DNA from: Paenibacillus sp. FSL K6-3182 | GTDB taxonomy: Bacteria > Bacillota > Bacilli > Paenibacillales > Paenibacillaceae | DNA length: 64,000 nt | Assembly: GCF_037976325.1 (NCBI RefSeq) | Contig: NZ_CP150265.1 | Location: 1,607,501 to 1,671,500, forward strand | Reading direction: 5' to 3' | Part shown: in pieces, positions 43,888 through 53,928 of the stretch | How positions within the stretch are numbered: the stretch's first letter is position 1 | Layout: every line of letters begins with the position of its first letter | Position numbers and translations under genes: made by a program | Notes under the pieces: model-generated | Told to the model about the DNA's origin: nothing | Databases searched by the model: none | What the model saw: the letters and a program-made list of their open reading frames with translations, nothing else

Positions 43888-45804
43888 ATGATTATTGTTA
43901 ATATACAGGAAATAAAGAAATACCACGCTGCAAATCTGATATTTGATGGACTTACGCTGCAAATACAAGCAGGCGAGAAGATCGGGTTGATTGGCCGCAA
44001 CGGAAGCGGAAAATCGACATTGCTTCGCCTAATTTCAGGTCATGATCAGGTAGATGAGGGAATGCTTACAGTACAGAAGGAGCTGGCAATCGGATATTTG
44101 CCGCAGACACCTGCCGAGTTTGATAAGCTGACCGTTTATGAAGTTTTGGCTTATGGCTATCAAGACTTAATGGCGTGCAAGCAACAGATGACGCAGATGG
44201 AAATAGAGATGTCGAGTCCGCAAATGCTTGCTGATTCAGCTGCTTTGGAGCGTTTGTTAAAAACATACTCGCTGGCTCAGGAAAGGTTCGAGAGAAGCGG
44301 CGGTTATGAGATGGATACGGCAATTGAGCAGGTCGCAACGGGCTTGCGTATCGACCGAGCTGTTTATTCACGAAGCTTTGGCAGCCTGTCCGGCGGTGAG
44401 AAAACGCGGATTGCACTTGCATCCCAGCTGATTGTCCGACCGGCTTTGCTGCTGCTTGATGAACCTACGAACCATCTGGATTTGCGGGGGATGGAGTGGC
44501 TGGAGCAATTTATTCAGCAATATGATGGCGCATGTGTCATCGTATCGCATGATCGTTATTTTCTTGATGAGGTGTGCTCCAAAATAATCGAGCTTGAGGA
44601 CGGTACAGCACAAACCTTTCTTACAAACTATAGCGGATATGTGAAGGAGAAAGAGGAGCTTCTCTTGCTGCAGTTTGCGAATTTTCAAGAGCAGCAGAAG
44701 CAGATAAAGAAGATGAAGGAAACGATTAAGCGCTTGGAGGAATGGGGGCGTATCGGCGACAATGAGAAGTTTTTTAAACGCGCCGCTTCCATGCGCAAAG
44801 CTTTGGAAAAGCTGGAAATGATTAAACGACCGGTTCTTGATCCGAAGACCGCTGATTTCGAGCTTACAGCGCTTGATCGCTCTGGACGTAAGGCCATTAC
44901 CTTTGAGAATGTAACTAAACAATTCGGTGATCGGGTTATTTTGGAAAAAGCTGAGGGCAGCTTGTTCTATGGTGAGAAGGTTGTGCTGGTCGGGGACAAT
45001 GGGTCAGGCAAAACGACGCTGTTTAAGATGCTGCTTGGCGAGCTTCAACCAGATGATGGACAGCTAGTCTTAGGAGCCCGTCTTCATATCGGCTATTTGG
45101 CTCAAGAAGAGAAGGTTGACGATAAGCAGCTCAGCGTACTTGAATTTTTTAAAACGGAGGGCGGTTTAGAAGAAGGCGAGGCAAGGAATATACTGGCTAG
45201 CTATTTGTTTTACGGAACGGATGTATTTAAACCACTTCATTTGCTGTCAGGCGGGGAATGGTCACGCCTTCGCCTCGCGCTGCTTATTCGCAAAAAACCG
45301 AATTTATTGCTGTTGGATGAGCCAACGAATCATCTTGATGTCAGCTCCCGCGAGGCGCTGGAGGAAGCTTTGGAAAACTATGATGGAACGGTGCTGGCGA
45401 TCTCGCATGATCGGTATTTTATCAATCGGCTGGCTAAACGAGTTTGGGAGCTTAATGAGGGAGCCATTCACACTTACTTGGGCAATTACGATGACTTTAA
45501 GTCAAAGCGGAAGCCTTATAAAACGAACGAGAACATTGTTACCATTAAAACGGAGCATGTTGTGCGAGATCCGAAGCAATTAGCTAACTATTCAAAGCCG
45601 AAACATGGTGGAAGAGTGGAGCGTACGAAGGAGCAGCTGGAACAAGAGATTGCGAGGCTTGAAGCAAGTCTGCTAGAGGGCAATATGGAAATGGAGCAAA
45701 TCGCGACAATGGGTGATCCAGCTGCGCTTGAATCCATTTGGAATATGCAGGAGGAACGGCAAAAGCAGCTGGATCAGCTAATGGAAGTATGGTTGGAACT
45801 ATAA
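43888..45804 (+). CDS. ABC-F ATPase, probable ribosome protection/antibiotic resistance
   Basis: 638-residue soluble ABC-F protein with two ATPase domains and no membrane part. First domain: GRNGSGKST (~36-44), LSGGEKTR, LLLLDEPTNHLD; second: GDNGSGKTT (~369-377), LSGGEWSR, LLLLDEPTNHLD. The linker between them (~245-325) is a charged helical hairpin that would reach into the ribosome E/P site. The C-terminus has a coiled-coil extension. ABC-F proteins of this shape either regulate translation or confer resistance to lincosamide/pleuromutilin-type drugs; the attenuator-like leader favours the latter. ATG follows CAGGAGG. Confidence 0.9.
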   Translation: MIIVNIQEIKKYHAANLIFDGLTLQIQAGEKIGLIGRNGSGKSTLLRLISGHDQVDEGMLTVQKELAIGYLPQTPAEFDKLTVYEVLAYGYQDLMACKQQMTQMEIEMSSPQMLADSAALERLLKTYSLAQERFERSGGYEMDTAIEQVATGLRIDRAVYSRSFGSLSGGEKTRIALASQLIVRPALLLLDEPTNHLDLRGMEWLEQFIQQYDGACVIVSHDRYFLDEVCSKIIELEDGTAQTFLTNYSGYVKEKEELLLLQFANFQEQQKQIKKMKETIKRLEEWGRIGDNEKFFKRAASMRKALEKLEMIKRPVLDPKTADFELTALDRSGRKAITFENVTKQFGDRVILEKAEGSLFYGEKVVLVGDNGSGKTTLFKMLLGELQPDDGQLVLGARLHIGYLAQEEKVDDKQLSVLEFFKTEGGLEEGEARNILASYLFYGTDVFKPLHLLSGGEWSRLRLALLIRKKPNLLLLDEPTNHLDVSSREALEEALENYDGTVLAISHDRYFINRLAKRVWELNEGAIHTYLGNYDDFKSKRKPYKTNENIVTIKTEHVVRDPKQLANYSKPKHGGRVERTKEQLEQEIARLEASLLEGNMEMEQIATMGDPAALESIWNMQEERQKQLDQLMEVWLEL

Positions 45805-45895
45805 TTCATAAAATGCTGCTCAACTAAAGCGAATACAGATCAATATTTAATGTTTTATGCTGGATTTTAAGATAGCTGTACAGGACTTGATTCTG

Positions 45896-45936
45896 AAAAA
45901 GCCAACGGATTAGTCTTCCTAATCCGTTGGCTTTTT
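45896..45936 (+). terminator. Terminator after the ABC-F gene
   Basis: Perfect 18-bp stem AAAAAGCCAACGGATTAG with its complement around TCTTC, flanked by A and T runs, so it can act in both directions. Confidence 0.95.
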
Positions 45937-46031
45937 CTATATATTCTCATCTTTCTAATTTTAATAGACCCTTCCTAAATAAGATATGGTAAACTAAAAG
46001 TTGGAAACGTCAAGTCCGAGGGAGTGAAGTC

Positions 46032-47048
46032 ATGGAACAGTTGATCGGGAAAAAAATGAAATATGATATTTTGAACGCTTATGGCGTTACGATTGTACCT
46101 GCTGACTCTGTTCTGACTCGTGAATCAATACAAATATTAATAAACCATCGGATAGATTTATCATCGATTGCCCTTGCTTATGAGGATAAGCCGATTCAGC
46201 AATCAAGCATTCAAATTGGTGAGCTTGTTCAGCAAACGGTGAATATCTCAAAAGAGCTCTTTGAATCGATATTAGTATCACGTAAGGTCCCGTTAATGGA
46301 GATTCGCAATGAGGTGCTGCCAGCTATTTTGCAGCTATCCAAAAATCAGGATATTTTCGAATTATTCGAAGCGGTGAAAGCCAAGGATGATTATGTATAT
46401 GAGCATAACGTAGGAGTGGGCGTCATATCGACGCTTATCGGAAGATGGATGAATCTGGACAATTCAGAGCTTTCGATTTTGTCGCTTGCTGCTACCCTGC
46501 ATGATGTTGGCAAAGTAAAGCTTCCGCTAGAGGTTTTAAACAAGCCGGGCAAGCTGAATGAGGTTGAATTCCAATTAATTAAGAAGCACACCATTTACGG
46601 TTATGAGCTGCTCAAGGGTACGACGGGCTTAAGCCTCCGAATCGCTCGTGTTGCGCTTCAGCATCATGAACGCGAGGACGGGAACGGCTATCCACTCGGA
46701 CTGAAAAAGGAAAATATCGATTTATTCAGCTCTATCGTAGCAGTTGCGGATATTTTTCATGCGATGTCCTCCAAGCGTCCTTATCACGAGCCATTATCCT
46801 TTCATGAAATTGTTAATCAGATGACAGATGGGAAGTTTGGCGTTCTTAACCCGCAAATTATCTCGGTATTTATTGAAAACCTGATGAAGCGATTAGTCGG
46901 CAAACAAGTGCTTCTGACGGATGGCCGAGAAGGCGAGGTCGTGTACATCAATCCGCACAATATTGAGACGCCTCTTATCAAGCTGGCAGATTATTTCTTG
47001 GATTTAAGCCAGGAGAGAAATATACATATCAAATCTATTATCGCTTAA
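46032..47048 (+). CDS. HD-GYP domain phosphodiesterase
   Basis: 338-residue protein. The second half is an HD-GYP domain: HDVGK (His157-Asp158) and HHEREDGNGYP about 57 residues later, typical of cyclic-di-GMP phosphodiesterases. The N-terminal 120 residues are a variable region without membrane segments, perhaps for partner binding. GAGGGAGTG precedes the ATG. Likely lowers c-di-GMP and affects motility or biofilm; catalytic activity is inferred. Confidence 0.92.
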   Translation: MEQLIGKKMKYDILNAYGVTIVPADSVLTRESIQILINHRIDLSSIALAYEDKPIQQSSIQIGELVQQTVNISKELFESILVSRKVPLMEIRNEVLPAILQLSKNQDIFELFEAVKAKDDYVYEHNVGVGVISTLIGRWMNLDNSELSILSLAATLHDVGKVKLPLEVLNKPGKLNEVEFQLIKKHTIYGYELLKGTTGLSLRIARVALQHHEREDGNGYPLGLKKENIDLFSSIVAVADIFHAMSSKRPYHEPLSFHEIVNQMTDGKFGVLNPQIISVFIENLMKRLVGKQVLLTDGREGEVVYINPHNIETPLIKLADYFLDLSQERNIHIKSIIA

Positions 47049-47065
47049 AATATACCATCCTAAGT

Positions 47066-47103
47066 GTTGCTAACCAACATCTGTTGACTAGCAGCATTTT
47101 TTT
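47066..47103 (+). terminator. Terminator after the HD-GYP gene
   Basis: GTTGCTA pairs with TAGCAGC, with an inner CAAC/GTTG, followed by seven T. Confidence 0.75.
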
Positions 47104-47175
47104 GTATGAAGTATGTGTATTTCTACGATTTTGCTCCATTGCCCTTTTTGAAAAGGGTAGATCTAGCCACTCTGT

Positions 47176-47203
47176 TTGGCTGTTTTTTTTGCTATAGTAC
47201 AAT
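47176..47203 (+). promoter_or_regulatory. Promoter of the second YesM gene
   Basis: TTGGCT at 47176-47181, 16-base spacer and TACAAT at 47198-47203, about 20 bases before the start codon. Confidence 0.5.
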
Positions 47204-47223
47204 TATTAACCGGAGGTGCCTGC

Positions 47224-49026
47224 ATGCGATCGGGTCTTAGCAATCCTTTGACAAAATTGAACATAAAGCAGCAATTGATACTTTTGTTTCTCGTGATGGT
47301 GAGTCCGATTTTTCTACTGCATTGGTACGGCAATATGAAAGCAGAGCATTTGCTCAAAAACCATGTGACGAGCGCATATGTGGAGCTCATTAAACAAAAC
47401 GATACCGTCATTAATCGTGACATGGATACGATCAGCAAAATAACGACGACGATTATTCAAAATCCAATTACGCAGCAGCTTGTCCCTACTGGGGCTGAGA
47501 CGGTTATTGAGAGAGTACGGAAATACGATAAGGTCGACAAGCTGCTTGCGAGTAATTCGATTCCTCTTAATGGAGGAGAAGCCGTATATTATTCGCTGTA
47601 TATTTATGACCCGAATGATTACTATTTTTTTGCACCGAAGCGTCAGTTGACACAAACCGGGGTTTATTTTTTCTCCGATGCAGAGAAGCCAAGCTGGTAC
47701 GATGATGCGGTCAGTTATAAGAGTAAAGGGTACATGGAAATTATTGATTCAAATGTAGGGTTGTCGCAGATCAGCACGCTTGCTTATATTCGTGCCGTTA
47801 GCAATGTATCTATTGGAAACGGTATCATTGGCGTTTTGGTCGCAACAAAGATGGATATGAAAATTAGCGAATCGCTGAAATCCGTTTCATTGCCAGACGG
47901 CAAGATCATGTTTATGGATTGGTCGAACCGCGTGCTCGCAGCGACTGATTCAAGTCTGATGGGGAAGACGTATGTACTGCCGCCTGCAACAGAGATTAAA
48001 GATGGGATGGAAGCGGTGGGCACTTTTGATGTCATGACCTCTGATTACATCTATGTGGTCAATTATAACCGCAACTTGAACAATAAACTTGTCTATCAAA
48101 TTCCGATCAGCTCGTTATTAAAGCAGCAAAGCGAGCTCAAGCATGTCATTCAGCTCATTTCTATTGCTTATATATTGTTCGGCTGCGTCGTTGTTGTTTA
48201 TTTCTGGCGCTCGCTTATGACGCCGCTTCAGAAGCTGGCGCAATTTGTTCGCACCTATGAGCCAGGCAGGCTAGTACCGGAGACGCCGGGAAAAGGCCGG
48301 AATGACGAGGTCGGCGTACTCTTTGCTGCTTTGTATGACATGGCCCGCAGGCTGAATGTGCTTATTCATTATAAATATCATATGGACATCAAGCAGAAGG
48401 AGTCGCAGCTTCAGCTGCTTTACCAGCAAATTAATCCACATCTACTGTACAACACGCTTGAGAGTATTTACTGGAAGAGCTCGCTTGAAGGCAATACGGA
48501 ATCGGCTGAAATGATTAAGGACTTATCGAAGCTGATGAAAATTGGCCTAAGCAGAGGGAGAGAGCTCATTCCGCTGGACGAGGAGCTTGAGCATGCATCC
48601 GCTTATGTCAGCTTGCAGCAGAAGCGGTACAAATATGAGTTTCAAGTGCATTGGAACATTTCCGATGCAGCAAGAATGATTATGATTCCGAAAATATCGC
48701 TGCAGCCGCTTATCGAAAATGCGATTATCCATGGCGTTAAATTTATGGGCGAGGATGGCGAAATCCAAATTTCGGCCGTAGTTGAGGGCGAGCGGGTTAC
48801 GATCAAGGTGGAGGACAACGGACATAAGGAAGTTGATTATGCCTCAATTGAGCGTTTGTTAAGCAATGACAAGTCGGATCATAGTTTAGGTTATGGGATT
48901 CGTAACATTCAACAACGAATTCAGCTTCATTTTGGCAATGGATATGGAATGAGCTACAAGCGCGGGGACAACGGCGGTACGACGGTGACGATTATTTTGC
49001 CAACGAGCTATGATGAGACAAAGTGA
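47224..49026 (+). CDS. Sensor histidine kinase, YesM family, copy 2
   Basis: 600-residue membrane sensor: first transmembrane segment near residues 15-35, large extracellular sensor, second membrane helix near 300-320, HAMP, a dimerisation/phospho-acceptor box with INPHLLYN (His406) and a HATPase domain with PLIENAIIHG, VEDNG and GYGIRN. ATG 47224 follows GGAGGTGCCTGC. Only distantly similar to the first YesM at 6738. It heads an operon with its regulator and a sugar ABC system. Confidence 0.92.
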   Translation: MRSGLSNPLTKLNIKQQLILLFLVMVSPIFLLHWYGNMKAEHLLKNHVTSAYVELIKQNDTVINRDMDTISKITTTIIQNPITQQLVPTGAETVIERVRKYDKVDKLLASNSIPLNGGEAVYYSLYIYDPNDYYFFAPKRQLTQTGVYFFSDAEKPSWYDDAVSYKSKGYMEIIDSNVGLSQISTLAYIRAVSNVSIGNGIIGVLVATKMDMKISESLKSVSLPDGKIMFMDWSNRVLAATDSSLMGKTYVLPPATEIKDGMEAVGTFDVMTSDYIYVVNYNRNLNNKLVYQIPISSLLKQQSELKHVIQLISIAYILFGCVVVVYFWRSLMTPLQKLAQFVRTYEPGRLVPETPGKGRNDEVGVLFAALYDMARRLNVLIHYKYHMDIKQKESQLQLLYQQINPHLLYNTLESIYWKSSLEGNTESAEMIKDLSKLMKIGLSRGRELIPLDEELEHASAYVSLQQKRYKYEFQVHWNISDAARMIMIPKISLQPLIENAIIHGVKFMGEDGEIQISAVVEGERVTIKVEDNGHKEVDYASIERLLSNDKSDHSLGYGIRNIQQRIQLHFGNGYGMSYKRGDNGGTTVTIILPTSYDETK

Positions 49027-49056
49027 GCATTGGAATGCAGACGGGGAGGAAGATAA

Positions 49057-50394
49057 ATGTACAATATATTGATCGTAGATGACGAGCCTTTAATATGTGA
49101 GGGTTTATGCAGTTTATTGTCTGCTTCCGGCATTAGTTTAGCAAATGTTTATATGGCACACAGCGGATATGAAGCGCTCGATTATTTGAGAATTGAAGAA
49201 ATTGACCTGCTGATCACAGATATTCAAATGGGTTCGATGAATGGAATTGAGCTAATGCATCAGGCTAAGCTGCTGAAGCCTTGGGTTCAGACGATCATCA
49301 TTTCCGCTTATGAAACGTTTCAATATGCTCAAATGGCGATTCGACTCGGTGCAAAGGACTATATGATTAAACCGCTTAATAACGATCAATTTCTGGATTC
49401 CGTCCGAAATGTGCTGCTCAAAATGAATAAGCCTGCGGCAACGGAGGATCAGTTCTTATCCAAGCTGCAAGAGCATTTCCATATGGAGGAGCCGCTCCCG
49501 AAGCGAACGGAGCTGTTTAATCAGCTGCTGTCAAGCTCCGAGGAGACACCCGAGGAAATAGCGAAGAAGCTGTATGAGCGCTACGCAATCAAGCTGAACG
49601 GGCCTTATTATGCGGTCATTAAGCTGCGCCTGAATTTATCGGATAAGGATCGGCAGATCCAAAGTAGGGATGCACTGCTGCTGCAATATGCTGCATTGAA
49701 CATTGCGAACGAGCTGCTTGATAAGGAATGGAATCATGTGGCCTTCTATTCCCCCAATCAGGAGATTAGTGTACTAATTCAATGGGACGAGAACGAGTTT
49801 GGAGAAGCTAGTGTCAACAAAATTAATCAATTGGATATGATCGGGCGCAGCCTCCATTACAACATTCATAAATTTATCGGGCTGCACTGTGTCATAGGCA
49901 TTAGTCAAATTGTGCGGGGCATTGGTTTCGTGGGCATGCTCAGCGAACAAGCGCGCAAAGCGATCTTGTGGAACCATGAGCACCGTGATCATTATGTGTT
50001 TTATTACGGTGATTTTAATTGGAGCACCTATACGCAGGACCCTACTGCCGAAGAGCTAAGCGAACAGAATAGCCTCATTGTAGAGAAGTCGAAGGCATAT
50101 ATCGATCGCAACTTTGCTCAAAAGGGACTGACGCTGCATGAGGTCGCCCAAAAAAATCATGTCAGCCCGAATTACTTAAGCTATTTGTTCAAGAAGGATA
50201 CGGGCTATAACTTATGGGAGTACGTAATAAAGCTTCGAATGGAGGAGAGTCGAAAGCTTATTTTGTTTACCGATTTGCGAAGATACGAGATTTCGGAGCG
50301 CGTCGGCTACGAATCTCCTGAGCATTTTAGCAAAATATTTAAAAAATATTATGGGATGAGCCCAAGCGAGCTTAAGAAGGACGACAAGAAATAA
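49057..50394 (+). CDS. Response regulator, YesN/AraC family, copy 2
   Basis: 445-residue regulator: receiver domain with Asp55 (LITDIQMGS) and Lys in MIKPLN, a middle domain, and a C-terminal AraC helix-turn-helix pair (HEVAQKNHVSPNYLSYLFKK; GYESPEHFSKIFKKYYG). GGGGAGGAAG precedes the ATG. It probably activates the transporter genes directly downstream in response to the preceding kinase. Confidence 0.93.
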   Translation: MYNILIVDDEPLICEGLCSLLSASGISLANVYMAHSGYEALDYLRIEEIDLLITDIQMGSMNGIELMHQAKLLKPWVQTIIISAYETFQYAQMAIRLGAKDYMIKPLNNDQFLDSVRNVLLKMNKPAATEDQFLSKLQEHFHMEEPLPKRTELFNQLLSSSEETPEEIAKKLYERYAIKLNGPYYAVIKLRLNLSDKDRQIQSRDALLLQYAALNIANELLDKEWNHVAFYSPNQEISVLIQWDENEFGEASVNKINQLDMIGRSLHYNIHKFIGLHCVIGISQIVRGIGFVGMLSEQARKAILWNHEHRDHYVFYYGDFNWSTYTQDPTAEELSEQNSLIVEKSKAYIDRNFAQKGLTLHEVAQKNHVSPNYLSYLFKKDTGYNLWEYVIKLRMEESRKLILFTDLRRYEISERVGYESPEHFSKIFKKYYGMSPSELKKDDKK

Positions 50395-50500
50395 GATGAA
50401 GTAAAAATAGCTATCATTGTCTTAGATTTGCACATTACCAGTTAGCCGCCTTGCTTCTAGAATGGTATAGAGCAATAGAAAAGAAATGAGGGAAACTCAG

Positions 50501-51421
50501 ATGGAACAATCCGTTGTAGTAGGCGAGCCGCTCGATAGCAAGGTGCAGAGAAAGGCTGGCAGGTGGAAAAGACATATTTCGGGCTATTTGTTTCTGCTGC
50601 CCGCAGCTATCATTTTTATTTTATTTTTGTGGGTGCCGATAACGAAAGGTATTATTTACAGCTTCTATACGATCGATTTTGTAAAGGGCAATACGTTCGT
50701 GGGGTTTGATAACTACAAGACGATTTTTAACGATCCTGATGTATGGATTGGTGTGAAAAATACGCTGTACTACATGTTTTTATGTATGGTTATCGGCTTT
50801 TGGGTTCCTATTCTGTTTGCAATCGCGATATCAGAGCTGCGTCGCTTTCAAGGCTTCGTTCGCGTGGCGGCATATTTGCCGAACGTCGTGCCTGCTGTTG
50901 TGTTATACGGCTTATGGAGATGGTTCTATGATCCGGTAGGTCCGATTAACGGATTGCTGACGGAAGCGGGGCTAGACCAAATAGCCTTCCTAACGAATAA
51001 AAGCTGGTCGATGATTTCGCTTGTCGTCATGGAAACATGGCAGCAGTTCGGTTCAGGCATGCTCATTTATTTGGCTGCTGTTCTTAGTATCCCGCGGGAC
51101 TGGTATGAGGCAGCAGAAATTGATGGCGCAGGCATATTCCGCCGTATCTGGCATATTACGCTTCCGTCGATTCGCGGCTTGATTCTGCTTCTGTTCCTCT
51201 TGCAGTTGATTGCAACGACGCAAGGTTTCCAATCTCAGCTGGCCTTGCTTGACGGCGGTCCGAACAAAGCAACGCTCACTTACTCGCTGTTTATCGTCAA
51301 ATATGCATTTACGAAGCTTGATTACGGGGTAGCTTCTGCACTGGGTGTACTTATGTTCGTCGTCCTTGGCGGTTTGGCACTTTTACAATTCAGGCTGAAC
51401 AACAGGGGGGCGGGCAAGTGA
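50501..51421 (+). CDS. Sugar ABC permease, UgpA/MalF type
   Basis: 306-residue permease with about six membrane helices and the EAA loop WYEAAEIDGAGIFRRIWHITLPS. ATG 50501 has GAGGG nine bases upstream; an in-frame ATG at 50486 is A-rich upstream and possible. First permease of the importer with the next gene and the lipoprotein at 52405; the ATPase is again not encoded here. Confidence 0.92.
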   Translation: MEQSVVVGEPLDSKVQRKAGRWKRHISGYLFLLPAAIIFILFLWVPITKGIIYSFYTIDFVKGNTFVGFDNYKTIFNDPDVWIGVKNTLYYMFLCMVIGFWVPILFAIAISELRRFQGFVRVAAYLPNVVPAVVLYGLWRWFYDPVGPINGLLTEAGLDQIAFLTNKSWSMISLVVMETWQQFGSGMLIYLAAVLSIPRDWYEAAEIDGAGIFRRIWHITLPSIRGLILLLFLLQLIATTQGFQSQLALLDGGPNKATLTYSLFIVKYAFTKLDYGVASALGVLMFVVLGGLALLQFRLNNRGAGK

Positions 51422-52293
51422 TGAAGAGCTTAGACAGAGGGATATTATCCAGTCACGATTTGCGCAGAAATAAAAACAAGGTAGGGTTTCTGCTTATTAT
51501 CCTTGTCATAATTGCAATGGTTGCCTCGATGCTTTATCCCATTGCTACTGCATTGTTTAACGGTTTGAAAGCAAACACCGAAGTGAACTCGTTTCCGCCG
51601 CACTTTTTGCCATCGGAGTGGCATTTCGACAACTATCGAACAGGCTGGAATTTTATTAATCTGCCGCAGTTTTTGAAAAACACGCTTATGATTTTTGGCG
51701 GCAATATGATTATGACCATCGTCGTGCTCGGTTTAGCAGCCTTTAGCCTCTCCAAACTTAATGTTCCGTATCAGAAGGGAATCTACTTTTTTTTCATGAT
51801 TACACTTTTCATACCGCCGAGCACTTATATCATTCCGAACTTTCTTAATCTGAAGGATCTTGGTTTGCTTAATACGTATGCGGCTTTCTGGCTGCCAGCC
51901 AGTGCGAGTGCATTCTATCTGCTGCTGCTTAAAAATTTCTTCGATGGTATCCATCATGAAATGATTGAAGCGGCTCGAATCGACGGTGCGTCAGACTGGA
52001 AATGCTTCAGCCTTATCGCGATTCCGCTTTCCATTCCTATTTTCTCCACGCTCGCAATATTTGTTTTCTCAACGGCATGGAACGATTGGTTCTGGCCTTC
52101 GCTTGTGATGCACAGCGATAAGAAATATCCGCTTGCGACAGCCGTATATAAATACGTCATCAGTGCGCAAAGGCTCAATCTGAACATTCGTTTCGCGATC
52201 CTTACGATGGTGATGCTGCCGCCGATTCTCGTGTTTCTGGCGTTCCAAAAGTTCATTATGCGCGGACTTCATCTTGGCGGGGTTAAGGGATAA
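51421..52293 (+). CDS. Sugar ABC permease, UgpE/MalG type
   Basis: Second permease, 290 residues, EAA loop MIEAARIDGASDWKCFSLIAIPL, C-terminus ending FIMRGLHLGGVKG as usual. ATG 51421 shares the TGA of the preceding gene (51418-51421 GTGATG overlap); GGGGGGCGGG is upstream. Tightly coupled to the first permease. Confidence 0.92.
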   Translation: MKSLDRGILSSHDLRRNKNKVGFLLIILVIIAMVASMLYPIATALFNGLKANTEVNSFPPHFLPSEWHFDNYRTGWNFINLPQFLKNTLMIFGGNMIMTIVVLGLAAFSLSKLNVPYQKGIYFFFMITLFIPPSTYIIPNFLNLKDLGLLNTYAAFWLPASASAFYLLLLKNFFDGIHHEMIEAARIDGASDWKCFSLIAIPLSIPIFSTLAIFVFSTAWNDWFWPSLVMHSDKKYPLATAVYKYVISAQRLNLNIRFAILTMVMLPPILVFLAFQKFIMRGLHLGGVKG

Positions 52294-52404
52294 GCAGTTC
52301 GTAGACATACACATGATCGGAATAAGAATACACCTCGCCCAAATGAAAACGTCTCCTTTATGATGAGGATGTAGTGAAAATACGAATGGTGAAGGGGAAT
52401 ATCG

Positions 52405-53862
52405 ATGCTAAAGAAAAACGTGGCAGTGTTGATTTGTTTGGTCATGATATGCTCAATTCTTGCGGCTTGCAGCGGTGGCAGCAAGGAGACCAACGATCCA
52501 AAAGAAACCGATAAACCAACGAATGCAGCGACAAACAATGCAGGCAGCAAGGAAACAGATCCTCCGAAGGAAGATATTAAAGACAAGAAAATTACGATCA
52601 GCATTTATTATCCATTGCCAGATCAGGTTGAGAACCGCAAGCTGGAAGATGACAAAATCAAACGTTTTAACGAGGTTTATCCTAACGTGGAAATCGTAAA
52701 AAGCGACTGGCACTACAACCCAAGCGAAATCGGCATCAAAATGGCAGCAAACGAAGCGCCGACATTTTTCAACACTTGGGCAACAGAAGCTAAGTTTTTG
52801 CAGGAGCGCGGCTGGGTAGCCGACATTACGGAGCTGTGGGACAGTTATCCATTCAAGGATCAAATCAACCCTGTGCTGCAAAGCCAATTTATCATTGACG
52901 GCAAGGTGTTCGGGGTATCCCAGAAAGCCTATGTTACAACTACGGTTGTAAACAAGAAGCTGCTTGACGAGAAAGGTGTACCGATTCCATCGTATGACTG
53001 GACATGGGACGATATGTACAACACTGCGAAAGCAGTAGCTGATCCGAAGAAAGGCATTGCGGGTATTGCACCGATGGGCAAAGGTACAGAAGCAGGCTGG
53101 AACTGGACCAACTTCTTGTTTGAGGCAGGCGGCGATGTTCAGACGATCGCTGACGGCAAAGTAACAGCCGCCTTTAATTCTGCGGCAGGCTTGAAGGCGC
53201 TAGAGTTTTACAACAAGCTTAGATGGGAAGCAAATGCAATTCCGCAGGACTGGGCACTTGGATGGGGCGATGCTGTCGGCGCTTTCGGACAAAGCCGTAC
53301 GGCTATGGTTATAGCGGGAGCTGAGGGTGTACTTGAGCAAGCACTCAACCAAGGCGGCTTGAAGCCAGAGGATGTACTGACATTCCCGATGCCGGCAGCA
53401 GAGAAAGGCGGCAAGCATACAGGCGTGCTTGGCGGCGATTACCTCGTGATCAATCCAAATGCAACGAAGGACGAACAAGAAATTGCTTTCCGCTATATTA
53501 CATTCGATTACTTTACCGATAAAGGTCTAGAGTCTCTTGAAACCGATATCCAAAAACGCCAAACAGAAGGCAAATACTATATTCCGCCGCAAATGAACTA
53601 CTACAGCCCTTCATCGGAATACGGTCAAAAAGCACAGGCTATATTTGATAAATACGATAACGTCTACAAATATAACGCTGAATCCGATTCTTTGCTTGAC
53701 GGCAAACCTGAAGCGCAATACAACACGCAGGATTACTACGGCGAAGTAACGAATGTGCTGCAAGAGGTTTTCTCCAAAAAAGGTTCAGATCTTCAAGGCT
53801 TGCTCGACAAGTCTGCCAAGGTCGTGCAAGAGAAGTTTTTTGATTCTATTAAAGTCGAATAG
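52405..53862 (+). CDS. Sugar-binding lipoprotein of the second importer
   Basis: 485-residue extracellular solute-binding protein. Signal peptide with lipobox LAAC (Cys22), Thr/Asn/Lys-rich linker, then a family 1-type binding domain (VPIPSYDWTWDDMYNTAKAV, GGDYLVIN). GAAGGGG precedes the ATG. Not closely similar to the two LplA-like lipoproteins at 12269-15534, so it likely binds a different glycan, perhaps a product of the secreted glucanase at 58100; this link is inference. Confidence 0.92.
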   Translation: MLKKNVAVLICLVMICSILAACSGGSKETNDPKETDKPTNAATNNAGSKETDPPKEDIKDKKITISIYYPLPDQVENRKLEDDKIKRFNEVYPNVEIVKSDWHYNPSEIGIKMAANEAPTFFNTWATEAKFLQERGWVADITELWDSYPFKDQINPVLQSQFIIDGKVFGVSQKAYVTTTVVNKKLLDEKGVPIPSYDWTWDDMYNTAKAVADPKKGIAGIAPMGKGTEAGWNWTNFLFEAGGDVQTIADGKVTAAFNSAAGLKALEFYNKLRWEANAIPQDWALGWGDAVGAFGQSRTAMVIAGAEGVLEQALNQGGLKPEDVLTFPMPAAEKGGKHTGVLGGDYLVINPNATKDEQEIAFRYITFDYFTDKGLESLETDIQKRQTEGKYYIPPQMNYYSPSSEYGQKAQAIFDKYDNVYKYNAESDSLLDGKPEAQYNTQDYYGEVTNVLQEVFSKKGSDLQGLLDKSAKVVQEKFFDSIKVE

Positions 53863-53882
53863 CTAAACGGATTGATCGAAAG

Positions 53883-53921
53883 AAAGCCTCCCCAATTCAT
53901 CTTTAAAGGGGAGGCTTTTTA
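53883..53921 (+). terminator. Terminator after the second sugar-binding gene
   Basis: AAAGCCTCCCC pairs with GGGGAGGCTTT, flanked by a T run on the plus strand (and A on the other side), so it may serve both converging genes. Confidence 0.92.
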
Positions 53922-53928
53922 TTATTTT

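Noticed and set aside
44368..44922. 184-residue minus-strand ORF inside the ABC-F gene
   Set aside because: Antisense to a clearly coding ABC-F domain, low-complexity Leu/Gln, no ribosome site.
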